Assembly (NCBI RefSeq): GCF_000373965.1 | Contig: NZ_KB892837.1 | Coordinates: forward strand, 124,904-188,903 | From: Uliginosibacterium gangwonense DSM 18521 | GTDB taxonomy: Bacteria > Pseudomonadota > Gammaproteobacteria > Burkholderiales > Rhodocyclaceae | Direction: 5' to 3' | Length of the DNA: 64,000 bases | In this document: piece after piece, positions 45,039 to 52,818 of the stretch | How positions within the stretch are numbered: the stretch's first letter is position 1 | How the letters are laid out: each line of letters begins with the position of its first letter | The notes under the pieces: generated by a model | What the model was told of the DNA's origin: nothing | The model's input: only the letters and a program-made list of their open reading frames with translations | Database searches by the model: none | Program-made: the position numbers and the translations under genes

Positions 45039-45866
45039 TCAAAAACCGTTGCCCGGTGCGATGCATACCGTCTTGCCCGCTCGGTTGAACCACGCCAGCT
45101 CGTCTTCAGGCGCAGCCTGATCGGTGATCAGCTCATCTACATCCGCTGCCTCACAGACGGACATGAAGACACGAGGCCGGAATTTCGAGGAATCCACCAG
45201 CAGGCGCCGGGAACTGGCAGCATTGAGCAAAGCACGTTTGACGGCTGCCACCTCTGGCGAGGTTTCCGAGATCACCCCGGCGGTGACGGCATGGGCGCCC
45301 AGCAGCAACACATCAGCCTTGATGCTTTGCAAGGCGCTCAACACGCTGGGGCCAAGCAAAGTGTTGCTCCCTGGACGCAAATGACCGCCCAGCACATAAA
45401 TCTGGATCTGTTTGCTCGTCCCCAATATCTGGGCAATCGCCAGATCGTTCGTCACCGCAAACAGCTCAATGTTTCGGGCCGCAACAACCTTGGCAGCTTC
45501 CATCACGGTACTGCCGCTATCAAAAATCACACTTTGCCCCGCTTGCAACGCCTCAGCTGCACACGTGCCAACCAGCCGTTTTTCTGCGTGGGAGAGTTCA
45601 GAAGCCGCCACAATATCCGGCTCGAATGTGGAGTACTGCTGCTGGCGCAACAGGGCACCGCCATGGGTACGGTCAATCATGCCTTCATCGGCCAAACCAT
45701 CTAGGTCACGACGCAGCGTGGAGATTGAGACCTGCAAGACCTGTTCGAGTTGTTGCAGAGTCACGGCGCCATAACGATGCAGCAGCTCGACAATGCGCTG
45801 CCGCCGTTGCGCAGGCAGGAGTACCGCGCCCAAAGGGACCTGCTGCTCACCAGATTCGAGGGACAT
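45039..45866 (-). CDS. DeoR/GlpR-family transcriptional regulator 2 (paralogue)
   Basis: A protein of about 275 residues from MSLESGEQ; an upstream in-frame start would add 23 residues and neither has a strong ribosome site. The domain order and much of the sequence match regulator 1: RRQRIVELLHRYGAVTLQQLE, STLRRDLDGLADE, RTHGGALLR, YSTFEPDIVAASELS, FDSGSTVMEAAKVV, VLGGHLRPGSNTLLG, LLVDSSKFRPRVFM. The pair probably arose by duplication. It stands alone and could repress the same promoters with a different effector. Confidence 0.88.
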   Translation of the reverse strand: MSLESGEQQVPLGAVLLPAQRRQRIVELLHRYGAVTLQQLEQVLQVSISTLRRDLDGLADEGMIDRTHGGALLRQQQYSTFEPDIVAASELSHAEKRLVGTCAAEALQAGQSVIFDSGSTVMEAAKVVAARNIELFAVTNDLAIAQILGTSKQIQIYVLGGHLRPGSNTLLGPSVLSALQSIKADVLLLGAHAVTAGVISETSPEVAAVKRALLNAASSRRLLVDSSKFRPRVFMSVCEAADVDELITDQAAPEDELAWFNRAGKTVCIAPGNGF

Positions 45867-46079
45867 ACCAACTGTACGGGATGTAAAAGACGAAGAATAC
45901 CGCCTATCCCGTGCATCCGGAATGCCCAGAAGCATTGAGCCTGTACCTGGGCAAGGCGACTAGATGCCGGAAAATTGGCTTTGCAGAACATGCGACATAC
46001 AGTCTCCCCTGTTCATCACTCAACAATCGTCTGTCCATGCGCAACATCCAAATTCCAGGATGAAAACACAAATTAGCAA

Positions 46080-46742
46080 CTGTGAACAGGCCCTAGTCAG
46101 TGCGGAACAGTTCGATGTCTGGATGCGGCCGGAACGAATGGGATGAGGCAACTCAGGCGTCTGGCATTGATCAGGGCAAAGATCGCGCTCAACGCGGCCC
46201 GTGGCAATTGCGTATCGGGGGCACTGGCTGATTTCGCTACGCAAGATATGGGCTGTATATCGCGCCCCTCGCCCATCAACACGCCGCAAAACCTCAAAAA
46301 TCTCTGGCGCCGTGATTTCAGTCATCGGGCGAGGTCTCTACCAAGGGATCGCGTCCTTATTCATCCGGGCAAAAGCCTTGAGGTATTGGCCTTCCACTAC
46401 GGTACTTCCTTTGTGCTCCAGCCACTCCAGGCAGATGACTTCAAAAGAATTGGCTGCACGCCCTTCTATGGCCCGCTTTTGGGCTTTGCGTTGCTCGCCC
46501 GGATCACCCCCCTTGTGCAATTAACTTGCGGGCCTGATCGCGCCGCTCTCGGGCATTTTTCAGCCCCACCTCTGGATAAACTCCAAGGGAGAGCGTTTTG
46601 CACGTACCGTAAACCGATAATCTAGCCACCACCATTTCGACCCATTGGGGTTCAACAAGAGATAAAGCCCTTTCTCATCCAACAGCCTTTGCGGCTTATC
46701 GGTAGGCTTTGCGTTACGAATAGCCGTGTCAGTAAGTGCCAT
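46080..46742 (-). pseudogene. P4-type tyrosine integrase remnant
   Basis: The N-terminus MALTDTAIRNAKPTDKPQRL and GLYLLLNPNGSKWWWLDYRF are typical of P4-family integrases. A frameshift near 46590 moves the next piece (SLGVYPEVGLKNARERRDQA) into another frame, which runs through QGGDPGEQRKAQKRA and NSFEVICLEWLEHKGSTV and stops at IPW. A third frame holds TEITAPEIFEVLRRVDGRGARYTAH and ISQCPRYAIATGRVERD. The catalytic R-H-R-Y domain is absent, so it is dead. It lies 143 bp past the tRNA-Leu 3' end and points away from it, as expected for an island integrated there. Confidence 0.85.
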
Positions 46743-46884
46743 GACAGTAACTCCTGTGACAGTGGACGACTTACTGTCGGATTGCAACGGTTTTACTCGG
46801 AACACTCTGGGCGTAAAAAAGCCGCAACCCTTGATTTATATAGGTGTTACGGCCTTCTCTGGACTGCTTTGGAAGTGTTCTTAA

Positions 46885-47185
46885 TGCGCCCAGCCGGAAT
46901 CGAACCGGCATGACCAAAGGTCGAGGGATTTTCTTACCACTTCGGCTTTTGCCGCCATGCCAAGGCATGTTCGTGGTCTGGACTTTGTCTTGGCCATGGC
47001 CCCAAGGGGGCTACAGGCCGGCGCCGTCAAGTCTCTGCACGTTCCCATTGCTGGGCTTCGCTCAGCGTTGCCTCGCCTAACGGCAGGGGGTTCGCTGAAT
47101 TTGACGCCATTCACACAGGCACTTTCGCCTCCTGGTGCTCAAATTGTTTTAAGTCCCTTGTGTCTACCTATTTCACCATGGGCGC
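46885..47185 (-). tRNA. tRNA-Leu(UAA) interrupted by a group I intron
   Basis: Exon 1 (47151-47185, 35 nt) and exon 2 (46885-46932, 48 nt) join to an 83-nt class II tRNA. The acceptor is GCGCCCA/TGGGCGC (7 bp) with discriminator A73. The D arm contains AATAGGTAGA. The anticodon stem is AGGGA/TCCCT (5 bp) around the loop CTTAAAA, giving anticodon TAA. The variable arm is GACC-TTT-GGTC, and the T arm is GCCGG-TTCGATT-CCGGC. CCA is not encoded. The intron sits after the first anticodon base, the same place as in cyanobacterial and plastid tRNA-Leu(UAA). The 3' end also appears to have served as an integration site. Confidence 0.93.
46933..47150 (-). ncRNA. Group I self-splicing intron (218 nt) in the tRNA-Leu anticodon loop
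   Basis: The intron begins AAAACAATTTGAGC and ends in G. Core pieces in order on the minus strand are: GAG of the internal guide pairing with exon CTT (U-G at the 5' splice site); GCGTCAAATTCAGCGAA (P3/P4 region); CAACGCTGAG (P4/P5-P6 side); GTGCAGAGACTTGACGGC (P7/P3' region, GTCAA pairing with TTGAC); AAGACAAAGTCCAGA (P7' and P8 region); a CATGCC/GGCATG hairpin; and GGC/GCC before the 3' end. These match the order and wording of the Azoarcus and Anabaena tRNA introns as I remember them. No homing endonuclease frame is present. Confidence 0.92.
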
Positions 47186-47208
47186 ATAGTCGATTATTAT
47201 CGCATGCT

Positions 47209-47900
47209 ATGCGCCTTCTGGGAACCCGCTTTGCGCGTAGCAACGTATCAAAGGCGTGCAATTTGATGGGCTTGTCCCTGGACACCTTCTCTCGCTACCA
47301 GAATTCAGTTGCCGAAGGCAGCGTCGAGGCTCTGTTCGATAGCAACCGGCGTAAGCCGAACCCAAAGAATCGGGTGGAGGAAGCCACAGAAACGGCGGTT
47401 CTCGCCTACGCCATCAAGCAACCCGCTCACGGGCAAGTGCGCACCAGCAATGAACCGCGTCAGCGGGGCATTCTCGTTTCGCCATCTGGTGTTCGCTCCA
47501 TCTGGCTACGCAATGATCTGGCCTCCTTCACAAGCAGCGCCCGGCTGCTTTAGAAAAGCAGGTGGCTGAGCAAGCCATCCTGCTGACCGATGCTCAGGTG
47601 GCAGCGCTGGAGCGCAAGCAGAACGATGACGTGGCTCATGGTGAGATCGAAACCGTCCATCCAGGCGATCTCGAGTCACAGGACACCTTTTATGACGACA
47701 CCCTCAAAGGCGTTGGCCGGATCTATCAGCAGACCTTCGTCTATACCTCTACAGCAAGGTCGCCATAGCCAAGCTCTATATGACCAAGACGCCGATCACT
47801 GCGGCCGATTTACTCAATGACCGCGTCTTGCCATTCTTTGAGGGGCACGTAAGGAGCACGGCATGGGCATAATCCATATGCTGACCGACCGTGGCACAGA
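47209..47900 (+). mobile_element. IS481-family transposase remnant (plus strand)
   Basis: Transposase sequence is spread over at least three frames. The first holds LLGTRFARSNVSKACNLMG, NPKNRVEEATETAVLAYAI and GVRSIWLRNDLAS. The second, after a shift near 47553, holds VAEQAILLTDAQVAALERK and TLKGVGRIYQQTFV. Then come AKLYMTKTPITAADLLNDRV and GIIHMLTDRGTEYW, where the catalytic Asp-containing DRGTEY is reached and the sequence ends. The C-terminal third is missing. It abuts the opposite-strand remnant next to it. Confidence 0.75.
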
Positions 47901-48251
47901 GTATTGGCAAACCTGAACGCCATGCCGTTCTATGGTGGTAGAGGTGTAGCACATTGTAGCGTGTGCAGTCATCAATGGCCGTGTACTGGTAAATCCAGGC
48001 GCGATCTTGCAAACGTCCATCTGTACACGGTCGCCAGGTGTGGGTAGGCTGTATCTGATGACCTGTTTCCTGTAAGCGCGTTTGTGATTCAGTATTGGCT
48101 TGCCAATGCGCTCCAGGACTTTATAGATCCGTCGATGCCCCAATTTACGCTTGCATAGATCCGCAATCAGCTGTTCGTGCCATCGTAGCCGCTTTCGGAT
48201 CTCGTCATTCATGACGCCATTTTAATTGAAATGATGTCTATGAATCACACA
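47776..48251 (-). mobile_element. IS481-family element remnant (IR copy 2) with decayed transposase
   Basis: The end 48189-48251 is the exact inverted copy of 27818-27880. From MNDEIRKRLRW the frame jumps by internal deletion to EQLIADLCKRKLGHRRIYKVLE and GDRVQMDVCKIAPG, then shifts frame to IYQYTAIDDCTRYNVLHLYH before dissolving. DRVQMD and AIDDCTR are the first catalytic-domain segments of an IS481-type DDE transposase. Only one end of the element is preserved. Confidence 0.8.
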
Positions 48252-48282
48252 CCTCCATTTCGCATCACGACTCTGCAAACAT

Positions 48283-48957
48283 CTACGCGCTGATTGATAA
48301 GCTGGAACTCGTGATAGCGTCTTCATTGGTCGCGTAGGTACGCACCAGATCCATCACCTGCTGTACCAGGCTGGCATTGAGGCTGTTGCTGGACGTGGAA
48401 TCCGAATTGCTGGTCGAATGGGTCTCCAAAGACTTGTTGTACGCCATCGACTCCTGGAAGCTTACTTTGCCATCGCCATTCGTGTCAGCCTTGTCAAAAT
48501 TATTGATGACGTTGCTGATAAATGTTGAGCGCTTGCTATCAGAACCTCCAATTTCATTCAATTGGCTGCTCAGTTCATCCTTTGTAAATCCCGTGTCATC
48601 CGCAGGCGGAGCACTGGACATTCCCACCTGCATACGCAAGGCATTGAACTGGCTATCAATCTGATCTGCAACCGTTTGCAGCGTGGTCTTCAACTCGCGC
48701 TCTGTAACCTTTCCATCGTTGTTTGAATCCATGGCAGAAAACAACGCTTTGGCGTCACTTGGGGAACTGCTGCTGCCAGAGTCAGAGATCGAACTCAACG
48801 CTGAAGTCAAATCCGATTCGCTGATATAGCCCTGCCCCGTTGTATCCAGACTGGAAAACAACTGTTCCGCCAAATCCGACACATTCGTTTTTTTCTTGCT
48901 CTCCTGCAAGATCAACAACAAGCTTGATGTGCTTTGCAAACTACTGAGAGTGCTCAT
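48283..48957 (-). CDS. EF-hand calcium-binding protein
   Basis: A 224-residue Ser-rich hydrophilic protein with no signal peptide. Two canonical EF-hand loops are seen: DSNNDGKVTERE (77-88) and DTNGDGKVSFQE (158-169). A third is weaker, DTTGQGYISESD (38-49), and a fourth site is degenerate near residues 120-130 (ADDTGFTKDEL). Similar Ser-rich proteins with four EF-hands occur in plant-associated proteobacteria, some of them secreted effectors; a role here is unknown. It begins just outside the IS481-type end. Its start follows GAGCTGAGC without a strong ribosome site. Confidence 0.8.
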   Translation of the reverse strand: MSTLSSLQSTSSLLLILQESKKKTNVSDLAEQLFSSLDTTGQGYISESDLTSALSSISDSGSSSSPSDAKALFSAMDSNNDGKVTERELKTTLQTVADQIDSQFNALRMQVGMSSAPPADDTGFTKDELSSQLNEIGGSDSKRSTFISNVINNFDKADTNGDGKVSFQESMAYNKSLETHSTSNSDSTSSNSLNASLVQQVMDLVRTYATNEDAITSSSLSISA

Positions 48958-49334
48958 GCTCAGCTCCTTACCCTACCGGTACAATGACATTGAACGTATC
49001 CGGTCGGCTTTTACCTATTGGTTGCCTACCGACAAGCTATCAGCTGCCGCGATCTAAAACCCAAGAAACAACAGCTTTAAAGAAACACGGGATCACCTTC
49101 CCCACTTGAGTTTTCGACCAAAAAGCATGGAAATTCAACGCCATACGCGTAAATACCCGTAAATGACAGTAAAACCCCTCCAAAAGCCTTCCCGAAGGTC
49201 TGTACGGATGATTTTGATCAAAAAAAAGCCGTCTCACCTTACAGTGATGACGGCCAAACGGGGAACATCAAAAATCAACGCAATATCATAAACCGTTTCC
49301 ACATGACATAATCGTCATGAGTGCAATCCTTTGC
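48958..49334. other. Intergenic region (377 bp)
   Basis: No gene recognised. It contains the terminator of the Spy-like gene and the promoter region of the EF-hand gene. Confidence 0.5.
49220..49254 (-). terminator. Terminator of the Spy-like gene
   Basis: On the minus strand, GCCGTC/GACGGC with inner TCAC/GTGA pairing (one bulge) is followed by T8. It lies 81 bp after the stop. Confidence 0.8.
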
Positions 49335-49841
49335 TCATTTCTTGTGTGCACCCATATCACAGTCTGGAGTAGGCGGCAACTCGCGGTGATTCTCTTCCTT
49401 TGCCATTTCGGCCTTTTGTTCAGTTGTCAGTAACGCATAAAGTTGGGCATCCTTCTTTGACAGGAGCAATTGCAGATCAGCCATGGCATTGGCAAGATTC
49501 GTCGAAACTTCCTTGGCCTTGGCTTCATCATATTTTTCTGCCCGGCTTAAATCATGTAGGGCAATCGACAGCTTGTGCACCAGACGTTGCTTCTCATGGA
49601 TGGGTAATTCAAACTGATGATTGATGACAAAAGACTTTTCAAACTGATCTTCTGACATATGGGGAAATCTTCCCATCATTGGCATCGGTGGGCGCCCATC
49701 CATCTCATGCATCATGGGTGGCAGATTGTCGTGCGCCTCTCTCGCCTCCATAGGCGGATTGGCTAGAGCAAACGTCGGAACCCCCATCATTGCACAAAGA
49801 GCAACACCCGCCACCGTTCTTAGAATCATCTTTGAGTTCAT
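49335..49841 (-). CDS. Spy/CpxP-like periplasmic protein, Met/His-rich
   Basis: A 168-residue protein from MNSKMILRT, directly after AGGAGG. A signal peptide (MILRTVAGVALCAMMGVPTFALA) precedes a Met/His/Pro-rich stretch (MHEMDGRPPMPMMGRFPHM). A helical Spy/CpxP-type region follows, with LPIHEKQRLVHKLSIALHDL and QLYALLTTEQKAEMAKE in place of the LTxxQ motifs. Spy and CpxP proteins are periplasmic chaperones and negative regulators of stress sensor kinases. The Met/His clusters suggest metal contact. It is divergent from the two-component system, its likely regulator. Confidence 0.75.
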   Translation of the reverse strand: MNSKMILRTVAGVALCAMMGVPTFALANPPMEAREAHDNLPPMMHEMDGRPPMPMMGRFPHMSEDQFEKSFVINHQFELPIHEKQRLVHKLSIALHDLSRAEKYDEAKAKEVSTNLANAMADLQLLLSKKDAQLYALLTTEQKAEMAKEENHRELPPTPDCDMGAHKK

Positions 49842-50430
49842 GCAAAACCTCCTGTAGCAATCGTGATGAAGGGAATGGTATGCGCTATGACTGTGAAATG
49901 TGGTCAATAGCTTGTAAAGCGAGGAAAACGCTCCACCGCTGCTCCAATGGCATAAAGTACATCAGGAGTGCCTATCCTTGATGAATCCATGCCATCACAA
50001 AGCCCTCGCCACAAGCCAGACAACAAATACGCCACCATTATCAAATCCTTACGTTTTTTAACACCGCGCAAGCCCTGCTTTACATGGCGACAAGGCAGAC
50101 TTTGTTCATGGCTAAATAAAGAAGCGACGAGATGCTCTGGCCCAAAGAGTCTGATTCCTATACTCTTATCTGGCGCCTAATGACGGCATGTAGTCAGGAT
50201 TGCACAGAGGATGGCACTGCACTGTTTTGGCGGAGGGCTCCGCATTCGGCACACTGTAAATTGGCGCACGACGGATTCAAGCCGGGCATTATGTAATACG
50301 CCCCTTGCTGTAACGCTGATCTTGATCCTGCAATCAAACTCACAGCAGTGGAAAGACAATCGGGGATCGTCTTTCACACTGCACCGATCCACCTCTCGCA
50401 ACAAGACTTGACGCAACGTACTCGATAAAA
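49842..50430. other. Divergent intergenic region (589 bp)
   Basis: Lies between the Spy-like gene and the response regulator and must hold both promoters. No convincing open frame or RNA structure was found. Confidence 0.5.
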
Positions 50431-51120
50431 ATGGATAAACCTGGAATTTTGCTGGTTGACGACGACAAGGACTTGGTCGAGATGCTTGAAGAGTATCTCA
50501 CCAATGAAGGCTATGCTGTTTCTACCGCCCACGACGGCGCAGTGGGCGCGGCTGAAGCACTACGCAGCAATCCGGCCTTGGTGGTCATGGACGTCATGAT
50601 GCCCAAGCTGGGTGGAATTGACGCGCTCAAGATCATCCGTGCCAGCAGCCGTGTCCCCATCATCATGCTCACCGCCAAAGGGGATGACCTGGATCGTATA
50701 CTGGGCCTGGAGTTGGGTGCCGATGATTACGTCCCCAAGCCTTGCACACCCAGAGAACTTGCGGCCCGTATTCGTGCCATCCTTCGGCGCAGCGCTCCAC
50801 TTTCCGACACCATGCCCGAAGTCCTCCAGGTGGGGGACTTGAGCCTGTGGCCCCAGCAACGCCGTGCAGAACTCGCGGGTGTTGGGCTCGAATTGACCAG
50901 TACGGAATTCAGTCTCCTAGAACTGCTGGTTCGCAATGCAGGACGGCCGGTCAGCAAGGATGAATTGTCTGAGCACGCCCTGGGCCGCTCACTGGCCCGC
51001 TTTGATCGCAGCATTGATGTACACATGAGCAGTATCCGCAAAAAAATCGGCACGCTGGCCGATGGACGTTCCCGCATCCAGACGGTGATCCGCATCGGCT
51101 ATCAGTACCTGCGCGAGTGA
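50431..51120 (+). CDS. OmpR/CpxR-type response regulator
   Basis: A 229-residue regulator. Receiver domain (1-120): acidic pair in ILLVDDDKD, phosphoacceptor Asp in LVVMDVMMPK, Thr in IIMLTAKGD and Lys in DDYVPKPCTPREL. C-terminal winged helix (~135-229): ELTSTEFSLLELLVRNAGRPVSKDEL and SIDVHMSSIRKKIG. The closest familiar match is CpxR. Its stop overlaps the GTG start of the kinase gene. Confidence 0.92.
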   Translation: MDKPGILLVDDDKDLVEMLEEYLTNEGYAVSTAHDGAVGAAEALRSNPALVVMDVMMPKLGGIDALKIIRASSRVPIIMLTAKGDDLDRILGLELGADDYVPKPCTPRELAARIRAILRRSAPLSDTMPEVLQVGDLSLWPQQRRAELAGVGLELTSTEFSLLELLVRNAGRPVSKDELSEHALGRSLARFDRSIDVHMSSIRKKIGTLADGRSRIQTVIRIGYQYLRE

Positions 51121-52328
51121 TACGAATGGGGCGCTTGTTCTGGAAATTTTTCCTGGCCTTCTGGCTGTCACAACTGGTCACCATGATTGGGATCGGCATT
51201 GCCGTCGACCTCAAACATCGTGCAGACGGCAATACCCGGCTGGAGCACTATGCGGAACATCCACCACGGGAAAACATGCCGCCTCCACACCCTGAGGATA
51301 AACGTGATGGTGCCATACCTCCTCCTCCCCCTGGCGAGTCACGGCTAGCGAATACCCAACTCCCCCCACGACCGCAGGCTTTTGCCCCGCCACACCGTTT
51401 CTTTTTTATTCCCTGGGAGCCCTTGGTTGCAGGATTGATCGTCAGTTTCATTTTTGCAGCAACCCTGGCTTGGCTTTTCTCCAGGCCCATCCGTAGCTTG
51501 CTAGAAGGTTTTGCCACCTTGGCAGAGGGTAAGTTGGATACTCGCATGGGACATGTCCTGGGCAAGCGAAATGATGAGTTTGGCGATCTGGGAAGAGCTT
51601 TTGATGGCATGGCCAGCAAGCTGGGAGGCTTGATGGCGGCGCAAAAGCGCTTATTACACGATGTGTCTCACGAGTTGCGCTCCCCTTTGGCACGATTACA
51701 AGCAGCAACCGGGCTGGCAAGGCAGCAGCCGGAAAATCTTGAAGTCAGCATGTCACGCATAGAGCGTGAAGCACAGCGGATGGACCGCTTGATCGATGAA
51801 CTCCTGACCTTATCCCGGCTGGGAGTCGACGCACAGCAAGTGGCCCAGTTCGAAGAAATCAACTTCGGGGAATTGTTGGAGGGCATTGTAGAAGACGCCC
51901 GCTTTGAGACGACCAAAGCAGAGCTGAGCATCAAGCTTGAAGGAAATTTTGCGCCCCAACTCCGCTGCCAACCCGCCTTGCTACACCGTGCAGTGGAAAA
52001 TCTGGTCAGGAATGCGATCAAATTCTCCCCTGCCCACAGCCTGGTGCGGCTCGTGGTAGAACAACCGGAATCCGGCCACTTTGCCTTGCGTATTGAAGAT
52101 GAAGGCCCCGGCATCCCGCCAGAAGACCTGGAATCGGTATTCGAGCCGTTTGTACGCGGCCGCACAAGCCACACCATCACCGGTTACGGCTTGGGACTTG
52201 CCATTGCACGGAGTGTGATTCAGGCACATGGCGGCACCCTGGAGGCGAGCAACCGCATGCAAGGGGGGCTATGTGTACGGGCGCAACTGCCCACATCACT
52301 GATCGTTCAAGCCAAACACACGTCTTAA
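51117..52328 (+). CDS. Sensor histidine kinase, partner of the upstream regulator
   Basis: A 403-residue membrane kinase. Helix 1 (~8-28) and helix 2 (~102-122) enclose a short periplasmic loop of ~75 residues that is very rich in Pro, with scattered His and acidic residues (HPPRENMPPPHPEDK). Then come a HAMP domain (SRPIRSLLEGFATLAEGKLDTRMG), HisKA with the phosphorylated His in LLHDVSHELRSPLARL, and HATPase_c with N-box LVRNAIKFSP, G1 EDEGPGIP and G2 GYGLGLAIARSV. The loop is much shorter than in E. coli CpxA. It starts with GTG overlapping the regulator stop; ATG at 51126 is an alternative. Confidence 0.92.
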   Translation: MIRMGRLFWKFFLAFWLSQLVTMIGIGIAVDLKHRADGNTRLEHYAEHPPRENMPPPHPEDKRDGAIPPPPPGESRLANTQLPPRPQAFAPPHRFFFIPWEPLVAGLIVSFIFAATLAWLFSRPIRSLLEGFATLAEGKLDTRMGHVLGKRNDEFGDLGRAFDGMASKLGGLMAAQKRLLHDVSHELRSPLARLQAATGLARQQPENLEVSMSRIEREAQRMDRLIDELLTLSRLGVDAQQVAQFEEINFGELLEGIVEDARFETTKAELSIKLEGNFAPQLRCQPALLHRAVENLVRNAIKFSPAHSLVRLVVEQPESGHFALRIEDEGPGIPPEDLESVFEPFVRGRTSHTITGYGLGLAIARSVIQAHGGTLEASNRMQGGLCVRAQLPTSLIVQAKHTS

Positions 52329-52350
52329 CTTGAGTTTGGCAACGCCAAGC

Positions 52351-52385
52351 AAAAGGCCTGTCTGGGCAACCCAGACAGGCCTTTT
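52351..52385. terminator. Bidirectional terminator between kinase and bactofilin genes
   Basis: A perfect 16-bp stem (AAAAGGCCTGTCTGGG and complement) with loop CAA, flanked by A and T runs, sits between two convergent genes and can serve both. Confidence 0.92.
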
Positions 52386-52395
52386 CACTGATTTT

Positions 52396-52818
52396 TTACT
52401 TATCAGTACCGGTAGAGGCAATTTCCACCACATTCGAGCCTGTACCAGATTCAGACAGCTTGGTCAGTTTGCCCTCGACCGATGCGCCACAATCCATTTT
52501 GAGTTGCCGATAGCTGATGTTGCCCACAACGTGGGCATTCGACTGCAACTCAAGGAAATGCGTCACTTCCACATCCCCCCGGATCGTGCCGTTGATCACA
52601 GCATCATAGGCACTCACGTTACCCGTGACACAGCCTTGATCGCTTAACACGATCAGGCTTTTCTCGCCATCTTTGGCCTTCACATTGCCTTTGATGCGGC
52701 CATCAACACGCAAACCTTCCACATACTGGATATCGCCTGTGATATCCATGTTGTTGGCGATCAAGCTGGAAAGCTTGGTCAGTTCAATGGTCGAATCCTT
52801 TTTCTTTGCAAACATCAT
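52396..52818 (-). CDS. Bactofilin family cytoskeletal protein
   Basis: A 140-residue protein with a short N-terminal tail, then a beta-helical bactofilin core (~20-115): SSLIANNMDITGDIQYVEGLRVDGRIKGNV, GCVTGNVSAYDAVINGTIRGDVE, NAHVVGNISYRQLKMDCGASVEGKL. Bactofilins polymerise without nucleotide into filaments that place cell-wall enzymes. The gene overlaps its upstream neighbour and is cotranscribed with an M23 endopeptidase gene, the partner seen in other bacteria. Confidence 0.92.
   Translation of the reverse strand: MMFAKKKDSTIELTKLSSLIANNMDITGDIQYVEGLRVDGRIKGNVKAKDGEKSLIVLSDQGCVTGNVSAYDAVINGTIRGDVEVTHFLELQSNAHVVGNISYRQLKMDCGASVEGKLTKLSESGTGSNVVEIASTGTDK

Noticed and set aside
46844-47080. 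Plus-strand frame reading through the tRNA and intron
   Set aside because: It is the antisense translation of the tRNA-Leu gene and intron; the tell-tale RPAGIEPA-like string is a tRNA artefact.
27000-47185. Second copy of the tRNA-Leu 3' end marking the far island border
   Set aside because: I looked for repeats of the T-arm and acceptor 3' sequence by eye and found none, so the island's left border is not defined by an attachment site in this window.
46957-47208. N-terminal part of the plus-strand transposase frame
   Set aside because: The open frame begins inside the intron and tRNA; transposase similarity starts only near 47209.
49040-49237. 65-codon minus-strand frame between the EF-hand and Spy-like genes
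   Set aside because: It lies downstream of a strong terminator, lacks a ribosome site and has no recognisable domain.
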